The position numbers were made by a program, and so were the translations under genes. The notes under the pieces are model-generated. The model was not told the origin of the DNA and did no database searches. It saw nothing but the letters and a program-made list of their open reading frames with translations. Of a stretch of DNA of 64,000 nt, positions 53,156 through 60,572 are shown in pieces (position 1 is the stretch's first letter; the number at the start of each line of letters is the position of its first letter). This DNA comes from Alistipes sp. (GTDB taxonomy: Bacteria > Bacteroidota > Bacteroidia > Bacteroidales > Rikenellaceae), in assembly GCA_017630455.1 (NCBI GenBank), contig JAGBVG010000006.1, positions 1-64,000 of the forward strand, written 5' to 3'.

Positions 53156-54253
53156 CTACCACGCAGGTATCGCCGTGACCTTTACGGTTAGCATCGGGCG
53201 CAACGGGTCGGAGGTTATGATGCGTATGCGTGCGGTAAACAGCTCGTCGGGATTCGCTATCTTACTACAATCCAGAGTGATAGTAACGTTAGAGGTTACC
53301 CCTTTTGCGAGGCTTACGCCACCCCTCAGATCACAGGAAATAGCAGCATCGGAGCACTCCACACTGCGAACTTCAAGCACGGCATCTCCCACGTTTTTTA
53401 GCTCCAGACCCTGAGTAAGCAAATCATTAGGGCCATTTACCTCCCCAAATTTAATAATATTTTTTGAAATTTCGCCTCTCGGAGCAGAAATATCCGTCGT
53501 TGCATCGAAATTATCTATGGCTATAGCCTCCGCAGTGAGCATATATCGCGACTGCTCGCCACCAACTATCACACGCAATTGATCGCTCAGCGTGCCATAG
53601 ATAGCCTCACCATCGGGTAGCGAATAGCGCAATAGTATGCTTCCCGAAGCCCCAGGAGCCACGACACACGGATACTCCACCGTAAGCATCCCCGAGTTCA
53701 CCTCGCTCCTCATCTCGAGCGTCAGCTCACCAGCCGAGGTATTGACATACTCTATGCGCTCCTCCGCCTCGCACCCCTGCATAAGATAGCCGAAGGCTCG
53801 CGACGTGGTACGTAGGCGCAACCCTCCACCCATATCAAATGGATAGATCTCCTCCACACTGCGCTCACGAGGCTCTACATACCCCACAACCGTCAGGCGC
53901 GTGGCGACATCACACCCCCGCTCCTTGACCCATACATCCTTCTCGACACGCCCCGGGCGGTTCAGAGGGTCAAACGTGACGCCGATCTGCACCTTAGCAC
54001 CGGGAGCTATAGCCTCGCGCGGATACTCCGCCGTGGTGCAGCCGCACGAGACCACAACATCATCTATATATATAGGTGCGCAACCTCGATTTATCGCCTC
54101 TACGTATCTCGTCACGCTGCCACCATCCTCCTTCACAATACCAATATCTATGGTTGTGGAGGGAAAATGCAACGCCGCTCCCCCATTTTGAGCCACACAA
54201 AGTGCCGAAAATGCAAGGAAAATCAGAGAAACTATGTATTTTTTCAACCTCAT
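53156..54253 (-). CDS. Exported DUF1573 protein, three Ig-like domains
   Basis: 365 residues with a signal peptide (YIVSLIFLAFSALCVAQ) and about three successive beta-sandwich domains. The first carries the DUF1573 hallmark SCGCTTAEYPREAIAPGAKV and IGVTFDPLNRPGRVEKDVWV at about 70-110. The second (about 140-245) and third (about 255-362, IIKFGEVNGPNDLLTQGLEL) are related to it but lack the cysteine pair. The function is unknown; such proteins are exported and sometimes lie near lipoprotein or protease genes. A -7 box at 54280-54287 precedes it. Confidence 0.82.
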   Translation of the reverse strand: MRLKKYIVSLIFLAFSALCVAQNGGAALHFPSTTIDIGIVKEDGGSVTRYVEAINRGCAPIYIDDVVVSCGCTTAEYPREAIAPGAKVQIGVTFDPLNRPGRVEKDVWVKERGCDVATRLTVVGYVEPRERSVEEIYPFDMGGGLRLRTTSRAFGYLMQGCEAEERIEYVNTSAGELTLEMRSEVNSGMLTVEYPCVVAPGASGSILLRYSLPDGEAIYGTLSDQLRVIVGGEQSRYMLTAEAIAIDNFDATTDISAPRGEISKNIIKFGEVNGPNDLLTQGLELKNVGDAVLEVRSVECSDAAISCDLRGGVSLAKGVTSNVTITLDCSKIANPDELFTARIRIITSDPLRPMLTVKVTAIPAW

Positions 54254-54279
54254 AACAAAACACTCACTCAGTGATTTTA

Positions 54280-54287
54280 CAAAGATA
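54280..54287 (-). promoter_or_regulatory. -7 box of the 54253 DUF1573 gene
   Basis: Minus-strand TATCTTTG, 26 nt before the ATG. No clear -33 partner is seen. Confidence 0.5.
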
Positions 54288-54417
54288 CTGCTTTTTTCCT
54301 AAAAAACACACAAAAAAAGTGCGACTTTTCACTACCACGTAAACCACTACTATTCAATATTTTAAACAACACCTCTCAAAAAAAGTAAAAAAAAGTTTGA
54401 TTTTTTTTGCGAAAAAA

Positions 54418-54448
54418 TTTGCAGATTAAAAAAAATGGTGTACCTTTG
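54418..54448 (+). promoter_or_regulatory. Promoter of tRNA-Asn and the first tRNA-Val
   Basis: TTTG (54418-54421) and TACCTTTG (54441-54448) with a 19-nt spacer. The downstream bases CACTCGCAATC repeat those before tRNA-Arg at 18-28. Confidence 0.85.
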
Positions 54449-54485
54449 CACTCGCAATCGAAAAGATAACGGTTCTTTCAAAAAT

Positions 54486-54559
54486 GCCTGAATAGCTCAG
54501 TTGGTTAGAGCACATGACTGTTAATCATGGGGTCCTAGGTTCAAGTCCTTGTTCAGGCG
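54486..54559 (+). tRNA. tRNA-Asn (anticodon GTT)
   Basis: Acceptor GCCTGAA/TTCAGGC is perfect, D stem GCTC/GAGC, anticodon stem CATGA/TCATG with loop CTGTTAA (anticodon GTT), discriminator G. The T stem CTAGG/CCTTG has one T-T mismatch (positions 50 and 64). CCA is not encoded. Confidence 0.92.
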
Positions 54560-54564
54560 CTAAG

Positions 54565-54674
54565 TGCGAGCGACGTACAAACGAAGGTGCGATAAGCTGA
54601 GGTTCGCAGTCTTGCTTCAGAGATGATGCCAAGACTCTTAAGGAACTTATCATAAACACCAACGGTCGCAAGCA
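54565..54674 (+). other. Structured spacer between tRNA-Asn and tRNA-Val
   Basis: This 125-nt spacer is less AT-rich than the flanking DNA and holds three nested stems: TGCGAGCGAC (54565-54574) with GTCGCAAGCA (54665-54674, two mismatches), GATAAG (54591-54596) with CTTATC (54646-54651), and AGTCTTG (54608-54614) with CAAGACT (54630-54636). No TAnnTTTG box or terminator separates it from the tRNAs, so it would be carried on their precursor. No known RNA family was recognised. Confidence 0.4.
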
Positions 54675-54684
54675 TTAAAAAATC

Positions 54685-54759
54685 GGGAGTTTAGCTCAGC
54701 TGGTTCAGAGCATCTGCCTTACAAGCAGAGGGTCGGCGGTTCGAATCCGTCAACTCCCA
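54685..54759 (+). tRNA. tRNA-Val (anticodon TAC), copy 1
   Basis: Acceptor GGGAGTT/AACTCCC, anticodon stem TCTGC/GCAGA with loop CTTACAA, T stem GGCGG/CCGTC around TTCGAAT, discriminator A. Probably transcribed with tRNA-Asn, as no promoter lies between them. Confidence 0.95.
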
Positions 54760-54766
54760 CTACCAT

Positions 54767-54796
54767 AAGCTACTTGATGATTCGAGTAGCTTTTTT
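54767..54796 (+). terminator. Terminator after tRNA-Val copy 1
   Basis: AAGCTACTTGA pairs with TCGAGTAGCTT around a 4-nt loop (one G-T pair), followed by TTTT. Confidence 0.9.
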
Positions 54797-54873
54797 GTTT
54801 TATATACCCGAGGTGTATCCTCCCCGCTCCACCTTTCGAGAAATATAAATGAGCATTATATTCTGTCGGAAAG

Positions 54874-54904
54874 TTTGGAAATTAAAAAATAATTCTTATC
54901 TTTG
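54874..54904 (+). promoter_or_regulatory. Promoter of tRNA-Val copy 2
   Basis: TTTG (54874-54877) and TATCTTTG (54897-54904) with a 19-nt spacer, 20 nt before the tRNA. Confidence 0.85.
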
Positions 54905-54924
54905 CACCCGCAAAACCAAAGAGA

Positions 54925-54999
54925 GGGAGTTTAGCTCAGCTGGTTCAGAGCATCTGCCTTACAAGCAGAGGGTCGGCGGTTCGAATCCGTCAACTCCCA
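54925..54999 (+). tRNA. tRNA-Val (anticodon TAC), copy 2
   Basis: Identical to copy 1 over its whole length, 240 nt downstream, but with its own promoter and its own terminator. Confidence 0.95.
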
Positions 55000-55003
55000 C
55001 ACC

Positions 55004-55033
55004 AAAAGCTACTTGAAATCAAGTAGCTTTTTT
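55004..55033 (+). terminator. Terminator after tRNA-Val copy 2
   Basis: AAAAGCTACTTGA pairs perfectly with TCAAGTAGCTTTT around two bases, then more T. It is a diverged duplicate of the terminator at 54767. Confidence 0.92.
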
Positions 55034-55040
55034 ATTTGTC

Positions 55041-55155
55041 GTTATAAGGCAGACATCTACTGCAGCTCGGCAAAAATGCCACCGATGGGTAGTACTATGC
55101 GTACGTCCCATTGGTGGCATTTTTTGTTAGGGGCAGCAATCGACCCCTTATCACA
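55041..55155. repeat. Structured intergenic element, copy F
   Basis: The central hairpin spans 55078-55118: a 12-bp stem GCCACCGATGGG/CCCATTGGTGGC enclosing GTAC (55092-55095), TATGC, GTAC (55101-55104). It is extended outward by AAAAAT/ATTTTT, so it reads as a terminator on either strand. The right hairpin AGGGG/CCCCT encloses CAGCAATCGA, and TTATCAC ends 6 nt from the rny stop. The left flank has ACATCTACTGCAGCTCGG. Confidence 0.82.
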
Positions 55156-55160
55156 AGAAA

Positions 55161-56690
55161 TTACTTGGCGTAGGATACTGATCTCGTCTCGCGAATAACG
55201 GTAATCTTCACCTGACCAGGGTATGTCATCTCATCCTGGATCTTCTTTGCTATGTCGTGTGACAATGCCTCAGACTCCTGATCCGAGAGCTTGTCGGCAC
55301 CTACGATAACGCGCAACTCACGACCCGCCTGGATGGCGTATGTCTTGATAACACCAGGGTAAGAGAGTGCAATGCCCTCCATCTCCTTAAGACGCTTGAT
55401 ATACGACTCCACAACCTCGCGGCGAGCACCAGGACGCGCACCCGAGATAGCATCACACACCTGGATGATAGGCGCTATGAGCGATGTCATCTCTATCTCG
55501 TCGTGGTGAGCACCGATGGCGTTGCATACATCAGGCTTCTCCTTATACTTCTCGGCGAGCTTCATACCGATAATTGCGTGTGGCAACTCTGGCTCATCAT
55601 CAGGCACCTTACCGATATCGTGCAAGAGACCTGCGCGGCGAGCAGCCTTGGGGTTAAGACCCAGCTCCGCAGCCATAATACCTGCGAGGTTTGCGGTCTC
55701 GCGAGCGTGCTGCAAGAGGTTCTGGCCATACGACGAGCGGTACTTCATCTTACCGATGAGACGTATCAACTCTGGGTGCAAGCCGTGGATACCAAGATCG
55801 ATTGTAGTACGCTTACCAACCTCGATGATCTCCTCCTCGATCTGCTTCTTGACCTTGGCAACGACCTCCTCGATACGTGCAGGGTGGATACGGCCGTCGG
55901 TAACAAGCTGGTGCAGAGCAAGACGCGCAATCTCACGACGTACAGGATCGAAGCCCGAGAGGATGATAGCCTCAGGGGTGTCGTCGACGATAATCTCGAT
56001 ACCTGTTGCCGCCTCCAAGGCGCGGATGTTACGACCCTCACGGCCGATGATGCGACCCTTAACCTCATCCGACTCGATGTTGAATACCGTAACGGCATTC
56101 TCGATAGCTGTCTCCGTTGCTACGCGCTGGATGGATGCCACCACAATGCGCTTCGCCTCCTTGGTTGCCGAGAGTTTAGCCTCCTCGATTGTCTCTGCCA
56201 CGAATGCCGCAGCCTCAGCCTTAGCCTCGCTCTTCATATTCTCTACAAGGATACCCTTTGCCTCCTCAGAGCTCATACCCGAGATCTGCTCAAGACGCTC
56301 ATTCTGAGCACGTACAGCTGCCGAGAGCTCCTCGTTACGCACTGCAGACTCCTGAATCTGTGTGTCGAGCTGTGCTTTGCGCTTGTCGCACTCCGCCATC
56401 TTGCGCTCCAACTCACGCTCCTTGTTCTGGAGGTTATTCTCGAGCTGCTTAGCGCGCTGCTCACTCTGCTGCAACTTCTGGTTACGCTCATTCACCTGGC
56501 GATCGTGGTCGCTCTTAAGCTGAATAAACTTCTCCTTAGCCTGCAACATCTTCTCCTTCTTTATCATTTCGCCGTCAGCCTCAGCCTTGTGCAGTATTGC
56601 CTTGGCACGTGCGTGCGCCCCGAAATATGCGAGGAAGCCACCTACCACAGCACCTACTATTACACCGACGATTATCCAAATAAATTCCAT
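55161..56690 (-). CDS. rny: Ribonuclease Y
   Basis: Membrane-anchored endoribonuclease that starts mRNA decay. The 509 residues have an N-terminal helix ([20 protein letters not shown]), a long coiled coil (about 30-150), a KH domain with [20 protein letters not shown], and an HD domain with [17 protein letters not shown] and [13 protein letters not shown]. The end [16 protein letters not shown] is the family's usual C-terminus. The 6S RNA candidate and zapA lie upstream on the same strand; copy F lies just past its stop. Confidence 0.97.
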   Translation of the reverse strand: MEFIWIIVGVIVGAVVGGFLAYFGAHARAKAILHKAEADGEMIKKEKMLQAKEKFIQLKSDHDRQVNERNQKLQQSEQRAKQLENNLQNKERELERKMAECDKRKAQLDTQIQESAVRNEELSAAVRAQNERLEQISGMSSEEAKGILVENMKSEAKAEAAAFVAETIEEAKLSATKEAKRIVVASIQRVATETAIENAVTVFNIESDEVKGRIIGREGRNIRALEAATGIEIIVDDTPEAIILSGFDPVRREIARLALHQLVTDGRIHPARIEEVVAKVKKQIEEEIIEVGKRTTIDLGIHGLHPELIRLIGKMKYRSSYGQNLLQHARETANLAGIMAAELGLNPKAARRAGLLHDIGKVPDDEPELPHAIIGMKLAEKYKEKPDVCNAIGAHHDEIEMTSLIAPIIQVCDAISGARPGARREVVESYIKRLKEMEGIALSYPGVIKTYAIQAGRELRVIVGADKLSDQESEALSHDIAKKIQDEMTYPGQVKITVIRETRSVSYAK

Positions 56691-56748
56691 AATCTAAATA
56701 AGAGGTATAATGTTATTTTAAGGTTAATAATTAGTTTTCGTATAAATA

Positions 56749-56952
56749 AAAAAATCCCGCACAATCCCTTAATCGTTTGACGAATCCGCAGATAAGTCAT
56801 AGGTGGGGCTCCGAGGTTCGCAACAGTCCACTGGTGGAAAAATCCACACCACGAATGGTTGAGGCCTTGTTTTGAAACATTACTCGAGAGTTGTCCCAAT
56901 GTTTTTTAGTTTGTACAGTTCGCAAATCACATAAGGAAACTATGCGGGATAT
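56749..56952 (-). ncRNA. ssrS: Probable 6S RNA (SsrS)
   Basis: A 360-nt gap between zapA and rny contains a roughly 200-nt minus-strand unit whose two ends pair: TCCCGCATAGTTTCCTTA at the 5' end (56950 downward) with TAAGGGATTGTGCGGGA at the 3' end, followed directly by seven T. Inside is a long, mostly unpaired centre and a terminal hairpin with GGATTTTTCC. This end-to-end rod with an open middle and the zapA neighbourhood fit 6S RNA, which binds housekeeping RNA polymerase. The call rests on shape, size and synteny, not on a covariance-model score. Confidence 0.65.
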
Positions 56953-57050
56953 ATCATATTCAAAGAACGTTACTGCCACATACTCTTGCCCGCATTCTGG
57001 GCTGCGATGCTATGTTTCGCTGCTGTTACGACAAATATCGCGCCAGCGAG

Positions 57051-57341
57051 CTACTCCTTGACATATCTGCGTATGCGCTGCTCTATCTTTTCCAATTCCT
57101 GGATATCCTGATCGCCAAGCGATGTCTGATGCTCTGTTGCCAGTGCAATCATAGAGTATCGAAAAGCCGCCATTGCCACACGATCCTGAGCATCGAGCTT
57201 TGGTATGCGTGTATACTCCGAGATCTTCTCGTTGAGACGCTTCGCGGCAACACGATACAACTCCTCCTTGGTTGCATCGATGGTCATAGGATAGTTGCGT
57301 CCAGCTATCGTGATGTTTATCTTTACCTTTCCGTCTGCCAT
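57051..57341 (-). CDS. zapA: Cell division protein ZapA
   Basis: FtsZ-ring stabilising protein. The 96 residues show the ZapA globular head (KVKINITIAGRNYPMTIDAT, then RLNEKISEYTRIPKLDAQDR) and a C-terminal helix (MAAFRYSMIALATEHQTSLG, then LEKIEQRIRRYV). The coiled-coil gene at 57599 lies upstream on the same strand, with a 257-nt purine-rich spacer between. The 6S RNA candidate lies directly downstream, a pairing also known from other phyla. Confidence 0.9.
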   Translation of the reverse strand: MADGKVKINITIAGRNYPMTIDATKEELYRVAAKRLNEKISEYTRIPKLDAQDRVAMAAFRYSMIALATEHQTSLGDQDIQELEKIEQRIRRYVKE

Positions 57342-57598
57342 CTTCGTTGCCTGCGTTTGCTTGTTATTATTCCAGGTCCCTCGCTGCTCTCGCCTCCACT
57401 CGCTACCACTCTCCTATCCATCTCCCCACATTCCATCTTTCACACACTCTCGTCGTTTTACTCATCTTCCATCGCCCCCACTCGATCTTTCCACTCTCAA
57501 GTTCCCTTACTTTCCCACTTCATCTTCCTCACACTCCGCTCACACTCCGCTTTCATAACGCTATAGCACCTCACTCTCCAGCCCCGGGGTTGTACGAT
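57342..57598 (-). other. Purine-rich transcribed spacer
   Basis: 257 nt whose minus strand is dominated by G and A, with repeated GGAGTGTGAG, GAAAGATGGAA and GGAGAGTGG units and almost no stable hairpins. No ORF, promoter box or terminator was found. It lies between two genes that are probably co-transcribed. Confidence 0.55.
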
Positions 57599-57901
57599 TT
57601 ATTGGGCCTCTTGGTGTTTTAGTGCGGCTATGCAGCGATCTACCTCCCGCAATAGAGTATTTATTCGCTGCTTCGCACGCTCCACATCACCTCCCGTAGC
57701 TCCAGCTATGGCCTGCGATAGGTCAGCACTCTTGAGCTTGACATCTAAGTCGCGCACCTGCTCCTCGAGCCTGCGCTTGTCCCGCAACAGCCTGTCGCGC
57801 TCCTCTGTGAGCTGCCTGCACCTCTGCGATATACGCTCGTGGTCAGCAATAAGCCTCTCCACCTCGCTACCCAGACGCTTTACAATATCCTTCTCGGCCA
57901 T
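57599..57901 (-). CDS. Small coiled-coil protein upstream of zapA
   Basis: 100-residue cytoplasmic protein, predicted coiled coil over most of its length (EVERLIADHERISQRCRQLT, then LLRDKRRLEEQVRDLDVKLK), with a short break at ATGGD and a final helix AKQRINTLLREVDRCIAALK. It has no signal peptide or known domain. Because it sits just upstream of zapA in the same direction, a role at the division ring similar to ZapB is possible, but this is guilt by association only. Confidence 0.7.
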   Translation of the reverse strand: MAEKDIVKRLGSEVERLIADHERISQRCRQLTEERDRLLRDKRRLEEQVRDLDVKLKSADLSQAIAGATGGDVERAKQRINTLLREVDRCIAALKHQEAQ

Positions 57902-58016
57902 ACGCTCTGCCCTTTGGGTGATGTTTTATTTTTTTGTTGGTCAAAGATAAGAAAAAAAATGTCTTTAACCAAACAAAATGGGTAAATTGTGATAGAAATG
58001 TGATTATCCGCTGCAA

Positions 58017-59312
58017 CTATCGTAACTCAGCATATAAGTCGTAATCCTCGGCATCCGTCACCACAACGTCATAGTAGTGACCACGCAGGAGACGACGACC
58101 CTTGCTGTCGATTATAAGCTCCTGATCCACCTCTGGTGAGTCATACTCCGAGCGTCCGATGTAAAACTCTCCCTCGCGACGGTCAATTATGACACGCATC
58201 GTAGAGCCTATGCGTCGTGCATTGTTCTCAAGCGATATACGCTCCTGAAGTCGCATAATAGTCTCCACACGCTGCTGCTTCACCTCCTCGGGGACATCAT
58301 CCTTGAGACGTGTTGCCGAGTATGTACCCTCCTCCTCGGAGTAGGCGAATACTCCAAGACGGTCAAACTGCGTGTCGCGAACAAACTCCTTCAACTCCTC
58401 GAAATCCTGCTCCGTCTCGCCAGGGTATCCTACGAGCAGCGTCGTGCGCAGAGCGATGTCAGGGATAGCCTTGCGAAGCTTGTTGATAAGAGCTATAGCC
58501 TCAGCCTTGGTGTGACGACGCTTCATCGCCGTAAGCTGATTATCAGATATATGCTGGAACGGAATGTCGAGGTAGTTGCAAATCTTAGGCTCGCGCGCCA
58601 TCACCTCTATCACCTCATCTGGGAAGTCGGTAGGATAGGCATAGTGGAGACGTATCCACTCTATCTTCTTAATTTGGCAGAGACGCTCGAGCAGCTCCGC
58701 TAACTTACGCTCGCCATAGATATCCACGCCGTAATATGTGGTATCCTGAGCTATGACCATCAACTCACGCACACCCTTCTCCGCCAGTGCCTCCGCCTCG
58801 GCAATAAGAGCCTCCATAGGCACCGAGGTGTGACGACCACGGATGAGAGGTATGGCGCAGTAGCCACACATCCAGTTACAGCCCTCCGAGATCTTGAGGT
58901 AGGCGTAGTGCGACGGTGTCGAGAGTTCGCGCTTTGTCTCATTCTCCTTGGCATACTTAGCTCCGAGACGCTCCACGATGCCTGCCCAGTCGTTGACACC
59001 GAAGAAGTCATCCACCTCTGGAAGCTCGGGGCGTAGCTCATCGGCATAACGCTGTGAGAGACATCCCACCACGAAAAGTTCCTCGATCTTACCCTGCTCC
59101 TTAAGCTGTGCGGCACGCAGGATGGTATCTATAGACTCCTGCTTGGCATCGCCAATGAAGCCGCAGGTGTTTATCACCACCACATCGGCATCGGTGCGGT
59201 CGCTGTCGAATACGATCTTATAATCCATCGCCGCGAGCTGCGCTGCGAGGTGCTCCGAGTCCACGGTGTTCTTCGAGCATCCGAGGGTTATGATATTGAT
59301 TTTCCTTGCCAT
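58017..59312 (-). CDS. rimO: Ribosomal protein S12 methylthiotransferase RimO
   Basis: Radical SAM enzyme that adds a methylthio group to an aspartate of ribosomal protein S12. The 431 residues have the N-terminal UPF0004 domain (NIITLGCSKNTVDSEHLAAQ, then VVINTCGFIGDAKQESIDTI), the radical SAM motif EGCNWMCGYCAIPLIRGRHT with CxxxCxxC, and a C-terminal TRAM domain (VIIDRREGEFYIGRSEYDSP). The IRGRHTS form distinguishes it from MiaB. It lies 5 nt after ftsY and is probably co-transcribed. Confidence 0.96.
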   Translation of the reverse strand: MARKINIITLGCSKNTVDSEHLAAQLAAMDYKIVFDSDRTDADVVVINTCGFIGDAKQESIDTILRAAQLKEQGKIEELFVVGCLSQRYADELRPELPEVDDFFGVNDWAGIVERLGAKYAKENETKRELSTPSHYAYLKISEGCNWMCGYCAIPLIRGRHTSVPMEALIAEAEALAEKGVRELMVIAQDTTYYGVDIYGERKLAELLERLCQIKKIEWIRLHYAYPTDFPDEVIEVMAREPKICNYLDIPFQHISDNQLTAMKRRHTKAEAIALINKLRKAIPDIALRTTLLVGYPGETEQDFEELKEFVRDTQFDRLGVFAYSEEEGTYSATRLKDDVPEEVKQQRVETIMRLQERISLENNARRIGSTMRVIIDRREGEFYIGRSEYDSPEVDQELIIDSKGRRLLRGHYYDVVVTDAEDYDLYAELR

Positions 59313-59317
59313 AAGCT

Positions 59318-60550
59318 CTATTTTTTAGCATCTCCGAATAGCGCACGTACAAACTCCTTGCGGTCGAACATCTTGAGTTGATCGATACCCTCGCCGATAC
59401 CGATGTAACGCACAGGGATGTGGAATCTGTCGCTGATGCCGATCACCACACCACCCTTCGCCGTACCATCCAACTTGGTGATGGTGAGCGAGGTAACCTG
59501 CGTAGCCTCGGTAAACTGCTTCGCCTGCTCAAAGGCATTCTGTCCTGTAGAGCCATCGAGCACGAGCATCACCTCGTGTGGCGCGTCGGGGATAACCTTC
59601 GACATCACGTTGCGAATCTTCGTTAGCTCCTTCATAAGACCAACTTTATTGTGCAGACGGCCAGCGGTGTCGATAAGCACCACATCCGCGCCATTTGCCA
59701 CTGCCGAGCGCAGAGTGTCGTATGCCACCGAAGCTGGGTCGGAACCCATATCCTGACGCACCATAGTAGCTCCTGCACGCTCTGCCCATACCGCCAACTG
59801 GTCGATCGCCGCAGCACGGAACGTATCTGCAGCACCGATGTATACCTTACGTCCCGCGCGTGTGAGCTTCGCCGCGAGCTTACCAATTGTGGTGGTCTTA
59901 CCCGCGCCGTTGACACCCACAACCATCATCACGTATGGATAACCCTCCTTAACCTCGATGCCGAAGTCACGTGTTGAGCGGTGCGACTCCTCCATAAGGA
60001 TGGCGATCTCCTCACGAAGAATGTCGTTAAGCTCCGCGGTGTTCATATACTTATCGCGTGCCACACGTGCCTCTATAGCCTCGATAATCTTCACCGTGGT
60101 CTCCACTCCCACATCCGAGGTTATAAGCACCTCCTCCAAGTCATCCAACACATCGGCATCCACCGTTGTACGACCCGCAATGGCGCGCTTCAGACGGCCG
60201 AAGAAACCCTCCTTAGTCTTTCCGAGACCCTCCTCCAACTCCTTACGCTCCTCCTCGATATTAGGCTCGTCATTCTCCTCTTCCTCTACTACAACCTGCT
60301 GTGGTTCAACAACCTGCGGTTTCCCCTCAACTACCTGCTGGGCAACCTGCTCTACAACCTGTAGTTTCTCCTCTGCGGTCTCTGGAGCAACCTGCTCTAC
60401 AACTTGCGGCTTCACCTCTGCGACCTGCTCGGCGGGTATCTCGGCTGGCATTGCAGCGACAACCTCCTCCTTTGGCTCGGGCGTTACCACCTTAGGTTCC
60501 TCAACCTTAGGCTCTGTCTTTTTACGTTTAAATAAGTCAAAAAATCCCAT
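59318..60550 (-). CDS. ftsY: Signal recognition particle receptor FtsY
   Basis: SRP-receptor GTPase that delivers ribosome-nascent chains to the inner membrane. The 410 residues start with a basic tip (MGFFDLFKRKK) and an acidic, repetitive region of about 85 residues built from VVEQVA, KPQVVE and similar units. The NG domain follows: GVNGAGKTTTIGKLAAKLTR (G1), DTFRAAAIDQLAVWAERAGA, DTAGRLHNK (G3), TKLDGTAKGGV (G4) and GIGEGIDQLKMFDRKEFVRA. The catalytic part is standard; the N-terminal repeats are unusual and may vary between strains. It precedes rimO on the same strand. Confidence 0.97.
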   Translation of the reverse strand: MGFFDLFKRKKTEPKVEEPKVVTPEPKEEVVAAMPAEIPAEQVAEVKPQVVEQVAPETAEEKLQVVEQVAQQVVEGKPQVVEPQQVVVEEEENDEPNIEEERKELEEGLGKTKEGFFGRLKRAIAGRTTVDADVLDDLEEVLITSDVGVETTVKIIEAIEARVARDKYMNTAELNDILREEIAILMEESHRSTRDFGIEVKEGYPYVMMVVGVNGAGKTTTIGKLAAKLTRAGRKVYIGAADTFRAAAIDQLAVWAERAGATMVRQDMGSDPASVAYDTLRSAVANGADVVLIDTAGRLHNKVGLMKELTKIRNVMSKVIPDAPHEVMLVLDGSTGQNAFEQAKQFTEATQVTSLTITKLDGTAKGGVVIGISDRFHIPVRYIGIGEGIDQLKMFDRKEFVRALFGDAKK

Positions 60551-60572
60551 AACTTTATCTGTTTATTTGTTT

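Noticed and set aside
54486..54559. tRNA-Asn disrupted at its 3' end by integration of a mobile element
   Set aside because: A first fold gave a mispaired acceptor end, but shifting the start by one base gives a perfect acceptor stem and discriminator G. Only one T-stem mismatch remains, and no integrase or att repeat is near.
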